64,000 nt of DNA from Sclerotiophoma versabilis (lineage: Eukaryota; Ascomycota; Dothideomycetes; Pleosporales; Didymellaceae), in contig JAAROD010000076.1 of the NCBI GenBank assembly GCA_012274445.1, positions 310,001-374,000 on the forward strand. Direction: 5' to 3'. Below are positions 1 to 13,300 of this stretch, piece by piece; position 1 is the first letter of the stretch; each line of letters begins with the position of its first letter. The translations under genes and the position numbers were made by a program. Under the pieces are notes generated by a model. That model did not search any database, was not told where the DNA came from, and worked only from the letters and a program-made list of their open reading frames with translations.

Positions 1-3000
1 AAGATAGTAAGATAGCTAAGAAGCTGTATACATAATATCTAGGTGTATTATAATTATAGTATATAATATTAACTCTACCTACTTCTAATAAGCCTTAATT
101 TCTTACTTTAAAGCTTCTTTTATATGCTTCTAAAGCTTAATTATATTAAAAAGAATACTTAAAAGTAACTCTTTCTCTAAAACCTTAAACTTAGTAGCAA
201 GCTTCTTAATATAGAAGTTATAAGTAAGTATTATTACTTAAGCTACTTAATCTTATATAATATAAACTTCTAAGAACTATTTAGCAGCTCTATAATCTAT
301 AATCTAATATTTAGCTATTAATAAGCTTATTAACTACTCTGTAGTTACTTAATTATTCTTATAATAAGTAAGAAGAATATTATTAATATAGAAGAGTAAG
401 ATAATTTTTTACTTATTATTAAAGAATAAGTATAGCTCTTCTTTTAATGATATTAAACTAAGCTTCTAGAGAGTACTAGACAGCTCTTTATACTATAGAA
501 TAGAGAAGTTCTAAAGACTATATAGAGCCTATAGTAGTAGTACTACCTACTTAGGCTTTTTAAATCTATTAGGCAGCTTATATAGTACTAGCAGCTAGTC
601 TTAGTAGCTTATATTAAGAAATATACTACTTATATTATACTATAGCAGCTCTAAATTAAACTAAGCTGCTATAGTAACTATAGTATAGAAGGACCTTATA
701 GTAAGTATTATAGTATAAGTTAACTTAATTAAATTCTTTACCTAGAGGTCTCTGCATACGCATATTCTAGCTTTATATTTTATAAAGTAGCTGTCTTAAT
801 TAAGCTTATAAGTAAATACCTATTTAAGTAGTAGAGCTCTAGCCTAGGAGCTTATTTTATCTATTTCTTTCTAAGTATTTTTCTTAGTAAGCGTTATAAT
901 CTCTTTTATACAGGCCTAGCAGAATAGAGCACCTAGAAGGTAATTAGTAAGCTCTTTGTATATATTAGAAACTAGAGGAAGCTAGTTATAGTGTACCTAC
1001 TGCTTATTTTTAGCTAATAGTTTCTCTAACCTTATTACTAAGGCTATAATAACTATATAGATTATAATAAAGTCTCTTCTCTAGTTTCTATACTTGTTTA
1101 TATAATTAAATAAGCTTCTAAGTAGCTAAAGGTAACTGTCTTACTCTATTAAGCTTATTATAGTATATATACCTACTCTGTTATCTTCTCTAAGCTTATT
1201 ATACTCTTAGTTGCGTAGCCTACAGCTTAATTATATTAGTAGGCTAATAGTTCTATACTAATTAGTATAGCTTATAGTTAGTTTACCTGCTCTTATTAAT
1301 CTCTAAGAAGGTATAAGAATAATTAGAAAGTTAGGTCTTCTTATTAGTAGATTATTATAATTCTTATTACCTACTAGAGAGCTTCTTTCTTTAATAGTAG
1401 AGTACACTTTCTATAAGCTTCTAGATAAGTGCTCTTCTATAAGAGCTTCTCTGCTTACTACTAGCTGCTTAGGTTCTAGTATTAGGTTAGAGAGAAGAAG
1501 GCTTAGTTCTTAGCACTCTATATAGATCTCTATTAGTTTACTAGCTAAGCTAACTAATTATATAGTCTCTACCTTAAGAGCTTACTTATTACTAGACTAG
1601 CCTTCTACTAATTAAGCTTCTTCTAAGGGCTTACCTCTAAGCTATTATATAGAAGGTAATTTAACTAATAGATCTTCTCTCTTAGTAATAAAGAGCTTAA
1701 TTACTTCTTCTATATCTACTATCTTACTAGGCTTATAGAGAACTTCTATAACCTTTACTACTTCTATAACTAGAAGTATAGTTAACTTATTAACCTAGTT
1801 ATAAAAGAGCTTCTTATTAAAGGTTATATTGCGTGTTATAATTACCTAGTTAAGTTAGAGTACTTATATATAGTATATATTAGAAGCTTAATAACTAATA
1901 AGGTAACTAATATAACTCCTTAGAGTAACTTTAAAGCTTCTTCTATTATAGCTAGCTGCTTATTCTCTATTTAAGAGATATACTTAGCAGCTATACGTAT
2001 ATATCCTGCTCTAATTAGGTCTTAGATTAGCTGTAAGTGCTCTTATCTGCTTAGGTTAGTACTATTAAAAGTACTATATAAACTACTAATTAAGCTCTTT
2101 ATTTAGGCTATATAGCTTATTTAAGTACGTAGGACTTATATTATAGAGCTATATAGTAGCTATAATAACCTCTAGCTAGAGCTTCTTAGGTAGGTTTATA
2201 CTACTTCTTATTTTTATTAACTTAGTAATTATCTTCTATCTGCCTTTCTCTACTATACTATACAGCTTATATATATAGAGAGGTATACACTTAATATTAA
2301 TCCCTATATTAAGCGCCTAGCGCTTATATACAGAGCTCCCTTACTATAGCAGTATAGCTATATTATTATCTTAGCTAATCTTATAGATTTTAAGCTTATA
2401 CTAAGTAGCTACCTAGCTTAAAAAATTAGTAAGGACTTAGAGAATTTTAATTTAAGTCTTTCTCTATAGCAGGTATATAAAGAGCTTTCTACTATAGTAC
2501 TCCTTAATTAAAAGTATCTATAACTTACCTCTATAGCCTAGAGGCATATTAAATAGGTTCTAGCTAATTTACTAAAAAGAGTAAGCTAGTTTCTTATATT
2601 TTCTTTATAATACTACTTACTTAGTATAGGTTATTATATAACTCTTATAATTCTTCTAAAGTACTCTAGCTATATATATACTATATATACGCTTTATAAG
2701 TACTTATAGAGCTTTTAAGCTAAGGTAGGTAGCTCTAGTATACTAAAGGCACTTACTTAAGCTATAAGAATAGGAGTTATATAATTATTTTATTATTACT
2801 ATATTTAGAAGGCTTATAGAATAGTAAGAAAGAGGTATATATTTAAGAAAAGTAAGGTTATAAGTATACTATAGAGTAGTATATATAATACTTATATTAA
2901 GGTTTTTAATATATTCTACCTGCAGAGTACTATTAAGCTCTAGGTACTATACCCTCTTTTCTTATAATTAAGCTTTTAAGATAATATTAATATAGAAACC

Positions 3001-5100
3001 TTTAACTATAATAATATTCTAAAGAAGTAGGTTCTTAGTATATAGGCTGCGCTTCTTATAAAGAGTATTCTTTAGTAAATAAGCTTCTTAGCCTGCTATA
3101 GGAAACGCTTAGGTACCTACTTCTATAGTATTACTAGGATTAGATAGGTAGAAAGACCTAGGTATAAGGTGCTTAGCGCTGTTAACTAGGTACGTAGTAG
3201 CTCTATTATCTAGAATTATACTTTTAGAAAGTAGATAAGTGTTAAAATCTATAAGGTTATATACCTTTAGAGTTTCTCTTATTAGCTAGGTGTTACTAAA
3301 AGTACTTATTATTCTTAGGTTAATTAAAGCTGCTTATATATTACTTAGAAACTTAAGTTATAGTATCCTAGCTACTAGTTAGGGACCTCCTAAGGCCTAA
3401 ATTAAGTAGTAAGTTTTTAAGTACTAGCTAAGTTACTTAATTTTCTTCTTAAGGTCTTTAAACTCTCTATAATTAAGCTTCTAGAGTATTTACTAATAAG
3501 CTTAGTCTCCTAGTCTATATAGGGGTAAAGATAAGCCTATTACTATAGTCTTAAGTACTTAGTACTATATTAGTTTCTATAGGTAGGTATAACTCTTAGT
3601 TTTATAGGAGTAACTATAGCCTATTTATTTTAAACTTATACTATTAGGCTTCTCTGCAGAAGCTTCTTAGGTATCTAATTAATTACTAAAGGTTATAAAT
3701 ACCTCTAGGTTATCTTTACTTAACCTAATTATATAATTATATATTAAGCTACTAAAGACTCTACTTACTTAGTCTAAATTAAGCGTTTTAAGCCCTAGAA
3801 TAGTATCCTAGATAATCTTTTAGTATATAGTATAAGCCTATTCTAGAGTAATTCTATACTCTAATATATTAAGAAAATCTTAAATAGTAAGCTTTCTATT
3901 AACTTCTATAAGCTTATAAGACTTAGCTCTTATTTATAGGTATAACTACTTCTAGTACTAGTCTTATAGAGCAGCTTATCCTTACCTAGCTACTTTAAGG
4001 TAGGCTCTATACTCTACTCTAACTTAGTTCTTAGTACTTAGTATAGTAGGAGTAAGCTTCTAGCATAGTGCTTATATAAGTAATTATAGTATAGTTTTAT
4101 TATTAGTAATAAGCTATACTATTACTAGTAAGATAATTAATAGAGCTACTATAGTATTAACCTAGTTCTATAGTTTCTAAAGATGCTCTGCCTTAGTAGC
4201 CTACTTACTTATTTATATTTTATATTTTATAAGCTTATAGTTATATACCTTAGAGCTTAATCGCGCTTTAGTAGGTTAGGTAGACTAGCTATAGGTAGCT
4301 TATATATATAGGTAGTTATTATAGGTTAAGCTAGTTAATAGATACCTAGCAGCTCCTAGCTCTATAATTAAGCTAATAGTAGGCAGCTTAGAGGCTTCTT
4401 TATGCATACCTAGTATATTAGGGGCGTCTAGGTTAATAAGATTCTATATATTATATAGCTTAGCGTGCTAGGTAAGCTAAATATACTAATTAGGCTAGTT
4501 ATTTCTAGAGCATAGCTAGTAGGTACTAGCTAGTATAGCTAATAAAGCTAATAAGCTATAGTTAACTAGCTTACCTATTATTTAGTTTAGTAGTAGAGTA
4601 AAAGAGAGTTTTAATTAAAGTAGTTAAGTATTATCTAAAAGGCTTAATTAGCTAAGTGTGCAGAGAGATCTACTACTCTTAAGAAGCTAGGCTTATAACT
4701 ATTAATAAGCTTATAGTATAATACTTAGGTAATTAAATAATTAATTAGTACCTATCTATCTAGACGTAATAACTATTTATATATAAAGAAAATATTATTA
4801 GTTATATAACCCTAGAATAAAGCTTATAGGTAGTAGTAAGTCTACTTAACTATAGTTAGCTTAACTACTAAGCTTCTTAAGAGTTAGCTATAAGCTTAGG
4901 CGCACAGGCTTATACTTTAGGTAATACCTAGCTCTAATATAATAATACCTTACTTAGCCTAGTAGTAAGCTAGTAGCTTACTTATATAATATATACGTAT
5001 ATAAACTAATTATAAGATAAGTAGGCTATACTTACTCTAATACTAGAACTAATACTTAATACCTATATAAGCTTAATAACTAGAGTCTTACTCTTTTTTC
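1..5100 (-). mobile_element. RIP-degraded Copia-type retroelement remnant, minus strand
   Basis: Bases here are extremely AT-rich and dominated by TpA steps (ctata, tagta), with very few CpA or TpG, as expected when RIP converts CpA to TpA on both strands. No usable reading frame survives. Read on the minus strand, one can still follow a Copia polyprotein broken by stops. A GAG-pre-integrase-like stretch lies at about 2,975-3,080 (LKNTLY followed by a TKNLLL-like core), and an integrase core at about 2,270-2,405 (KIYKIS, stop, DNN). The plus strand is pyrimidine-rich throughout, consistent with coding on the minus strand. The ends, LTRs and reverse transcriptase of this copy were not identified, and the element may continue beyond the window start. 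Confidence 0.65.
2270..3085 (-). pseudogene. Copia polyprotein fragment (GAG-pre-integrase and integrase core), RIP-inactivated
   Basis: Translated on the minus strand with stops read through, this segment first gives residues like LKNTLYKKRSLYTKNLLL, the expected region just before the integrase zinc finger in Copia polyproteins. About 600 bases further on it gives KIYKIS-stop-DNN, matching the catalytic I-x-S-D-N-x core of the retroviral-type integrase. A segment resembling PLYIYKLYSIVEKGR then follows, which corresponds to the conserved P-Y-T-x-E-x-N-G-x-x-E-x motif. The glutamine, arginine and tryptophan codons most exposed to C-to-T change are stops, as RIP predicts. It cannot encode a functional protein. 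Confidence 0.6.
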
Positions 5101-7382
5101 TCTAATATAGGTTTAAGAATATACTATTTTCTTTAAACCTACTAAATAACCTAGCTAAAGGTAACTTAATAGATTATATAATAGATCTAAAGAAGTAGGC
5201 TAAAATAATTATATAGACCTTATACTAAGTAGTAGACTAGGTAATTTTAGTAATAATATACTTTTAATAATAATAAAAAGCTTAGGCTAACTATATAAAA
5301 TAACTAGTGCCTAAATACTAAGTTAGAAACTAGGTCTAGCTAAGCCTAAAAAATATTTAGACTAACAGACCTAGTAAAAAGCTAGATTAGAAAAATAGAA
5401 AGTTCTAAGTAGCCTATATATAAGACCTCTGCTAGGTTAAACTTAATATTCTATAGCAGACTAAGTTCTACTATATTAATTTACTATAACCTACTATAAC
5501 TAATCTACTACTCTTATAATATAATAATTAAGTACTAAAGGCTGTTATTATATAAGATAAAGACTAAGAAGAATACCTACAATACCTTATTAAAGGTATT
5601 ATTAATTAATATATAGAACAATTAACTATAATATTAAGTTAAGTAGGTAGGCTATAAAGCTCTAACTTAAGAGCTAAAAGCTAATATTATTAATACTAAA
5701 GCCTATAGAAGTTAGATAGCTTTTATAAAAGATATATAGCTACCTATAAAAAGACTAGCTAGAAACTAAAGAAAGAACCTTACCTATATTATAAATAGTA
5801 ACTATATAGAAGAACTATATATACTACTAAAAGCGTACTTAATATTACTAAAGTATCTCTCCTTTGCAGAAGCTGTAATAGCCTATCTACTAGAATAACT
5901 AGAGGTACTAGAAGTACTATTAGTAAACTTAAAAGAACTACCTATATAAAGGTTAGTAAAGTAGTAATAAGTACTACTATTACTCTATATATAGTTAGAA
6001 TAAGCTCTATTCTACTATCTAGTAATAGACACACAGCTAAGAAAAGCTATAAATATCTTCTTACCTTAAATAGTAGTAGTATAGTTATTAGTATAACTAG
6101 TAAGGTTAATAGTACTATAGAAGTAAATAATAAAGGCCTTAAGGTAGAAGAGGTACTAGGTAAGTAGCTAATAAGTATAAATAGTTATATAAGTAATAAT
6201 AGAAGAGTAATTATAAACTCTAGAACTAAAAATAGTATTATATAAAGACTAGTTATAAAGGTAGAAGAAGTAGTTAGTAATATAATAGATATTAATCTAT
6301 CTAGAATATTAGTAAAGAAAAAGACTATAAAAGAAAAGAGTACTATATAGGAGTAAATATAAGAACCTAGTAGAGCTTATTAGTAATAGCCTTATCTATA
6401 ATATACTATATAGTATAGTACTAGTTAAATTTAGTAGAACTTTAAGAAATATTAATATTAGCTAGAATAATACTTCTAGTAGTTATATAAGTAATAAGCT
6501 AGTAAGTAATATTAATAAAGTAGTTAAAGGTAGTAGAGTAAGTGCTGTTTATAGAGCTACTAGTAGAACCTTAAAGATAGTTAAGGCTACTACCTAGCTA
6601 GCTACTAGAACTCTATATACTATAAGCAGGAGTAGATATAATAATATATAGAAGTAGAAGATTATTAAAGAAGAAGACTTCTAGAAAAGTATATAAAACC
6701 TATAGAATAATTAATAAGTTAAGTATAAGAGAAAGAAAGAAAAAAGCCTTAAGAAAGAGGTCCATATAGTTTATATAGAAAACTTAGACCTATATACTCT
6801 TACTAAGGCTATAGAGGTCTTAAGGTAAAGTTAATAAACTAATAGTTACTATATAGAAGAGTAATTATAAGTTAAGTTATAAGATAAAGTAATATAACTA
6901 ATTAGAACTACTACTAGTACTAGAGCTATATATAAATAGACTATAATTAGCTAGTGCTATATAAGTATAAGTAAAGAAGTATATATATAATAAGATTATA
7001 GCTCTATAGTAAAACTTAGATTACTTAATTTAGATACTATTTCTTATTTTAAGAATAGTAGCTTATAGGTAACTATTTTACTATTATATTACTACTTTAA
7101 GTTTTATATATAAGTAAATATATTAAAGTAAAGAAAAGAAATATTATAATAGACTAAGCTCTAAGTATATAAGACTACGTACTAAACCTATATACGTATT
7201 TATAGAGTATAGCTTAGTATCTTACTATATTTTATATAAGAAAAGATAGTTTCTTCTTTCTTCTCTATCTTTCTACTTCTATAGTATAGGATAAATATAT
7301 ACTTATTAGAAGGCTACTTTAACTCTTAATATATATAATACTTATTAATAAGTATATTATATATATTATACTTATTAATAAG
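5101..7382 (+). repeat. RIP-degraded AT-rich sequence, purine-rich on the plus strand, family unassigned
   Basis: The composition is the same TpA-saturated type as its surroundings, but the strand bias flips here: the plus strand becomes A/G-rich, whereas upstream it is C/T-rich. That suggests a second degraded element, or another part of one, coded on the plus strand. I recognise no protein motif through the stops. Near the right end a palindromic 14-mer acttattaataagt occurs twice (about 7,340-7,353 and 7,370-7,383), directly in front of the Copia LTR. Confidence 0.5.
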
Positions 7383-7615
7383 TGTTATAGTAAAGGTTAA
7401 TAATTACGTAATTATTTATAGTAATATAGGCAGATTAGGGAGATTAGATTAATAGATAAGGATAATTAATTAGCCCTACTCTAATTAAGAACTAGCCTAG
7501 AGGTAAAACATGTATATAGTTATACTCTTTTACTATAGAAATAAAATAAAAAACTTAATTAACTCTTTTATACCTAGATTAATCTTATTTAGTTATCTTA
7601 GCTCTAATAGTTATA
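7383..7615 (+). repeat. 5' LTR of the Copia element
   Basis: A stretch of 233 bp is repeated in direct orientation at 15,057-15,289 with differences that are almost all transitions (for example tgttatag versus tattacag, and attacgtaatta versus attatataatta). Shared anchors include ggcagatta, gactagcctagaggtaaaa-like text, and a conserved end ctctaata(g/a)ttata. A primer-binding site directly after it could not be recognised because of RIP. Confidence 0.8.
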
Positions 7616-8249
7616 AGCCTAGTATTATAAAGACTATATAGTAGATTTCTCTGTATACTCTATATAGCTAGAAAGCTAAATAGAATTAATTATATACTTT
7701 TAAATATAACTCTTCTTAATAGTTAGATAATAGAATTTAATTCCTAACTCTTAACTAGCTAGGTCCTACTTAAAAGCTAATTAGATTAGCTCTACTAGTT
7801 TACTTAGCTTAAACTCTATGCAAGAAACAAGGTAGTATAGGATTAGATTAATCTAGATAGTAAAATAGTTATAGTAATTAATAAATAAGAGCTAGAGTAT
7901 CTAACTCTCCTTCTAAAGCTAGTCTCTAGGAACCTCTTAGAAAACAGTAATAAAGATAAGCTAAGTATTACTACTAATTAAGAATAGCATATCCTTAGGA
8001 TAGAGGTATATAAATTAGTAATTAGGGATTACCCTAAAGAAGTCTAAAAATATAAGGTTATAATCTTAAGGTAGATAAGATTAGCTATAAAGCTTAGTAA
8101 TATTTAAGATTAGATTAATAAAACAGTATTAGCTAATTTTATAGCTCTAGTATTAATAAAGATACTTAATTCCTAAGAATTAACTCTATAGGCTCTAATC
8201 TAAATTCTAAAGAACAATCTAGCACTAACTAATAGTAATACTATGTATC

Positions 8250-8748
8250 TGTTGAAGTTGTACTTTCAAGCAAAGCTCGTAAGCACTATTCGTATTGGTT
8301 CTCAGGGATGAGCGCTGGTACAGGAAGGTCCGTAAGGGTTGGGGTTATTGCCTAGTGAAACACCGTGGCAATAGAGGGTAACAATGAGTAGTATAGAGTA
8401 GACTATCTAGCTCGAGAGTTGGGGTCGAGATTCCAAAGACAAACTTGATTGACTAAGTTGAACACGAACCATAAGGGTTGTGTTCCTACTGACTATATAC
8501 TTGCTATGGGGTAATGCTCGTTGACGAGCGACTAGGGTCAGTCCAATGAAATACATAGCGTTGCTCGTTGACGAGCGATAACATACGATGCTCGTTGACG
8601 AGCAAGTCACGTGTGTCATGCTCGTTGACGAGCATGTCACGTGACCGTACAAAGGGAGATCCTTCCTGACTCCGCCCCTGGTTCATGGGTGAGGGCTGTG
8701 GTTGGCTACTTAATCACTGTGCCGCTTCGTCCGCACAGGATCGTAACA
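8250..8748. mobile_element. Solo LTR (499 bp), not RIP-mutated, nested in the Copia element
   Basis: The segment starts TGTTG and ends TAACA, the canonical TG...CA ends of an LTR with short inverted termini. It is flanked on both sides by the identical 5-bp sequence GTATC (8,245-8,249 and 8,749-8,753), a perfect target-site duplication of the size made by retroviral-type integrases. Its base composition is balanced and retains CpA and TpG, in sharp contrast to the TpA-saturated host element on both sides. It contains no protein motif. Open frames within it (8,407-8,686, minus strand) merely reflect absence of RIP stops. A single LTR with target duplication implies LTR-LTR recombination of a full element. 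Orientation is unknown, and no second copy occurs in the window. Confidence 0.85.
8516..8633. repeat. Four copies of the 14-nt palindrome GCTCGTTGACGAGC inside the solo LTR
   Basis: Perfect copies lie at 8,516-8,529, 8,563-8,576, 8,590-8,603 and 8,620-8,633. Each is two 6-nt arms (GCTCGT / ACGAGC) around a TG centre. Spacing start to start is 47, 27 and 30 bp. Between and after the last copies are GTCACGTG (8,606-8,613) and the perfect palindrome GTCACGTGAC (8,636-8,645), a CACGTG E-box core. The arrangement looks like a cluster of protein-binding sites in an LTR promoter, although no binding factor can be named from sequence. Confidence 0.8.
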
Positions 8749-9599
8749 GTATCTAGTTAGGTAGTAATACTGTGCTTACCTTAAAAAAGCCTAATTAGGC
8801 TAGATCTTACTAGATAAGTAGTTTAATAAGTAGTAAGTACTCTATAGAAAAGCTTAGGCATTTAAGATTACTAAGATTAAAGAATAACTTACTCTTACTA
8901 ACTTTCTTAACGTAATTACTCTTAGGCTTACTCTAGAATAGTCTTACTTAATAAGGTAGTAAATAATTATAGACATAGCTTTTAGTTATTAATTAATAGA
9001 TATAAATAATCTATCCAAGGTCTTTATATTAATACTCTAAGAATAAGCTATTAGCTTAGCTAGAAGTAAAGAAAATATAGCTTTTGCAACTCTAGGTAGA
9101 AGCTCTAATTAGAATAAAACTAAAGAAGAAACAGAATTAAACTAGAAAAACTATTTATATAAACCTAAAGGACTCTATACTTAGAACTCTATTAATTACT
9201 ATAGACTTTAAACTATAATTACTAGATTTTTCTTCTCTAGATTACTAAAGATATCTCTATTAAACTTTAATAAATCTAAGATTAAGGAGAGACTTAATAA
9301 CTTAGAATAGAGTAAGCTTAAGAAATAAATTAAAGAAGCTAGATAGAAGACTAGATTATTAGAGGATACATTATCTTTAGCTAAATATTCTAGCTTAATT
9401 TCAGCAGCAGTTATTAATCTATCCTAATTTTAACCTAAATTAGGTAGAGTCTATTCTATAATAGATTATAAACATCCCTTATTAATAAGTACTATCCTTA
9501 ACAGTAGAGAAGCAGTCTACTTAGTAAACAATTAATTACTTCTAATACTAGAGACTTTTAAACAGTCTAATCTAAGCAAAACTATTAATATAGGTACTT

Positions 9600-12500
9600 A
9601 ATTACTACCTGTCTTAGGATTAGGAAATTATATCCTTAAAGGAATTCTAAATAGAAAGAACAGACTAAAGACTAAAGATCTTATACTTAAGAATATTAAA
9701 GTTATTAAAGAATTCTATATAAACATTATATCTAAAGCTTACCTTAAATAAGTAGGTATATAGTATCTTAGATTAGATAACACTCTTAGGCATAGAATAA
9801 TTAAAGATAATATTATTATAGCTAAGCTATATACTGCTTATAATCTTATCTTTATTAAATATAATAAGATTACCTTTTACTCTTCTTCTAGTGTATATGC
9901 TATGTTAGGATTATCTAAACCTACAGAAAGATTAAATAGTAAGAACCTATAGTATTAATAATTAGGTTACCTAAAATAGTAAGTACTATAATTATTAGTA
10001 TAAGCTACTTAGAATGTTTATATTAACAGAATAAAGAGAATTAAGTACTAAGAGTATATAACTACCTACTCTACTTAAGTTATATTAAGGTAGCCTAGAG
10101 AGTAATTACTAAGGCTATTATACAGAATATTATAGAATCTATTTAATATACTAATAGGAAGGCTTAATAAAGAATAGACTATAATTATTAAGAAAGACTA
10201 CTTAGGAAAGCTTTTTAATTATAACCTATAGTCTAAAACTTTAGATAAGATTATAAGAGTTATTTAACTATTTAAGAAATAGGTTAGAAGAAAGTATTAA
10301 ATAAGTATTATTAAAATCTATTAGGATAATAATATAGCTACTAGACTATAGAGAGGTTAATTATGCTATAAAGAATAGGTAGATTAGAAGAGGATAAAGA
10401 TACTTACTCCTCCTCCTTATACGCATAAACTAAACAGATTAGTAGAAAGAGTAGGAAAAGAGCTAATTACTAAATCTATTAAGATAAGGATAGGCACTAA
10501 TCTTTTCTCTTAGCTATAGTCTAAGATTATAGATGCTACTGCATATCTACACAGGATAAGTCTTATAGTAATCTATAGTTTTAGATTACCTAATAAGGTG
10601 CTAGATAACTAGTTTAGACAGTACTTTAGATAGTATAAACCAGCCTAGATTAGGTACTAAACAGCTAATCTATAACTAGACTAGAGTAGTATATATACCT
10701 ATAGCTGCAGAGTATATCCTCTTAAAAGAGATTAAGTAGTAGAGTAAGATAAATATAGATATAAAGTTAATCTATAGAGATATATTAGATATCTAGTTAG
10801 CTATTAGGTCTCTAATATCTATAAAATATAGGTCCTATTAATTAATTAAGTAATAATTACTAGGAATGTTAATTTTAATAAATCTCTATTCTATAAAAGA
10901 AAGAAGGACAAAGAAATACCTAAAGATTAAGTAACTAAACCTACTAATATCCTCTATAACAGAGAACTAGCTAATCTAGGCTAGGATATTAATATACCTA
11001 ATCTTAGAGATTAAACACAATTTAAGACAGATAGATTAGCTACTAAGTAATAGCTTAGAAGTAACGTGCCTCTATTAAATAAATAGAGACTAGCCTAGTT
11101 CTAGATTATAATATATTAGATATAGATACTATGTAGAGTGCTTATAAGGCTAGTAATTACCTAGAAATCTATACAGACTAATTTAAAAATATTAGACTTA
11201 TAACTCTAGAATAAACACCTAAACTAACTAATCTAGAAATAGGTGCACTAGGTAGAGGCAATTAAAGTTATTATATAGAGATAGATAGTTAACAGAATAT
11301 AAACACACCTATAAGAGCTAGCTTATCTTATCCTAGTAATTAGATAGAATTATATAAGTTAAGGCAGAAGTGCCTAACTAATTCTAATACTAGCTCTGCT
11401 AGTACTGCTTCTATTACTCTAGATATAGTAAGGGATATACTAATATAAAGGTTAAGTTAAAGAATTAGAGGTACAGTACCTAAGATAGATTAACTAATAA
11501 ATATATATATGCTACTCTGCAGAAGAAAGAATTATAATAATTAACTAGAGAGTAGTAGCTAAGAAAGTGTTAATATATTAATTATAGATCTATAAGAAAA
11601 TAAATAGATAGATAACTTTAAACACATATATCTTCTAGAAACTAACTAGTTCTAGGATAAATAATCTAGCTATAAAATACTAAACGCAGTAGTTATAGTA
11701 GCTACGCTAAATAATAAATCTAATTAATTAGATTATACTTTACGCCCTTATTAAGATAATCTTCTACTACTACTAAATATATAGAAGTAGCTCCTATAAC
11801 ACCCTCTAAAGACTCTGTTTATAGACTCTTTAACTAAAGAAATTAATTAGATAATTAAGAAGAGTACCTAGTTAGAGATTCTAGTATCTAAAGTAAAGAA
11901 TTAACTATTACTATTAAAGTAGGTATAGACTTATAAATTTAATTAAGATAGCTACTTTATTTAGTATAAGGCTTAGATTATTATAAGAGGAGATTTATAA
12001 GAAATAAATTCTCTTTAATCTACCTATACTGCAACTCTAGTAGCTAAATTATTTAGAGTAGTAATATTAATTACAGCTTAATTTAATCTAGAAGTAAGAT
12101 AGTATAATATTATTAGACTGTTTCTTAATACTATAATTATAGCAGATAATCTAGTACTCTATAAAATACTAGAAGAATTTAAGAAGAGTAGATACTATAT
12201 TAGGCTTAATTAAGTACTATATAGATTAAGAGAATTACTACTTCTTTAGTATAAGGAGTTCTTAAGGTTACTTTAATTAATTAGACTGTAATTAAGTAAA
12301 GAAGAGCCCTGCCTATTCTATAATAAGAGTAAGAAGATTATTATACTCTTCTATATAGATAATATTCTCTTAATCTATTCTAAGACCTATAAGACAGATG
12401 CTAAGCTCTTATAGAATAAGATTATAGAAAAATATAAGATCTAAGACTAGAGACTAGTTAAATAGTTTCTAGAAATTAGAGTAACTTATAACAGAGAGCT

Positions 12501-13300
12501 TAGGACTATTACTCTTATATATAATATATATATTAATAAGATTACTAAGAAGTTTAGATTAGTAAATAGTATATTTCTACTAATACTACTCCCCTTAGAA
12601 GAACTAATTAAAAACACTAAAGAAGTAACTAAAAAGAAAATTAAAACATATTAAAAGAAGGTTAGATCTGTATTGTATATAGTAATTATACTACAACCTA
12701 ATATTATATTTATAGTATCTAAGCTATTATATTTCCTAACTAATTCTAGTAATAAATATTAAAAAGCTGTAGATAGGGTAATTATGTACCTATATAGAAT
12801 AAGATTAGAAGAAATATAATATAGTAATTATAATAGAGCTAAGCTAATAATCTATAGAGATATATCTTTTATAGATAATCTAGAAACTTAATAATTATTC
12901 TATAGATACCTAGTTATACTCTTTAGAGGTCTAATCCTATAGAAAGCTACTAGATAAAGTATAGTAACTACCTCTATAACTAAGGCAGAGCTTCTTACTC
13001 TTAAGTATATTACTAAGGAAATAATTACGCTTAAGTAGTTCTTTAATAAGCTTAATCTTAAGATAAGTAACTTATAGAATATATAGTGTAATAACCTTTA
13101 AATAATTAGACTAGTAGTAGAGGCTAATTAAGAGATTACTACTTATCTTAGGTATATAGATATATAAAACATATAGCTTAGGTAAGAATATACTAAGGGA
13201 TTAATCTAGATTAGTTATCTAGAAACTAACAACATGCTAGCTAACAGATTAACTAAGTTACTTACTTATTAATAGTTTAAGAAGTTTAAGTAACTAATTA
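9600..13300 (+). pseudogene. Copia pol remnant: integrase, reverse transcriptase, RNase H
   Basis: Reading through stops on the plus strand gives the following motifs. The integrase core is IKIY-stop-DNN near 10,310-10,336, followed by PPPYTH and NRLVERVGKELITKS at 10,409-10,473. The reverse transcriptase carries EEPCLFYNKSKK at 12,301-12,336 and then FYIDNILLIYS, where the catalytic YVDD box reads YIDN at 12,352-12,363. The RNase H region is SIVTTSITKAELLTLKYITKE near 12,957-13,020. Aspartate-to-asparagine and glutamate-to-lysine changes and TGG-to-TAG stops are what G-to-A mutation on the coding strand produces. The enzyme set cannot be functional. Confidence 0.85.

Noticed and set aside
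7340..7383. Repeated acttattaataagt as target duplication of the Copia element
   Set aside because: The matching sequence is not present after the 3' LTR, so it is just a local palindromic repeat.
8407..8686. Two minus-strand open frames in the solo LTR
   Set aside because: They lie entirely within the LTR, overlap in different frames, and are made largely of the repeated palindrome. They appear only because this island lacks RIP stops.
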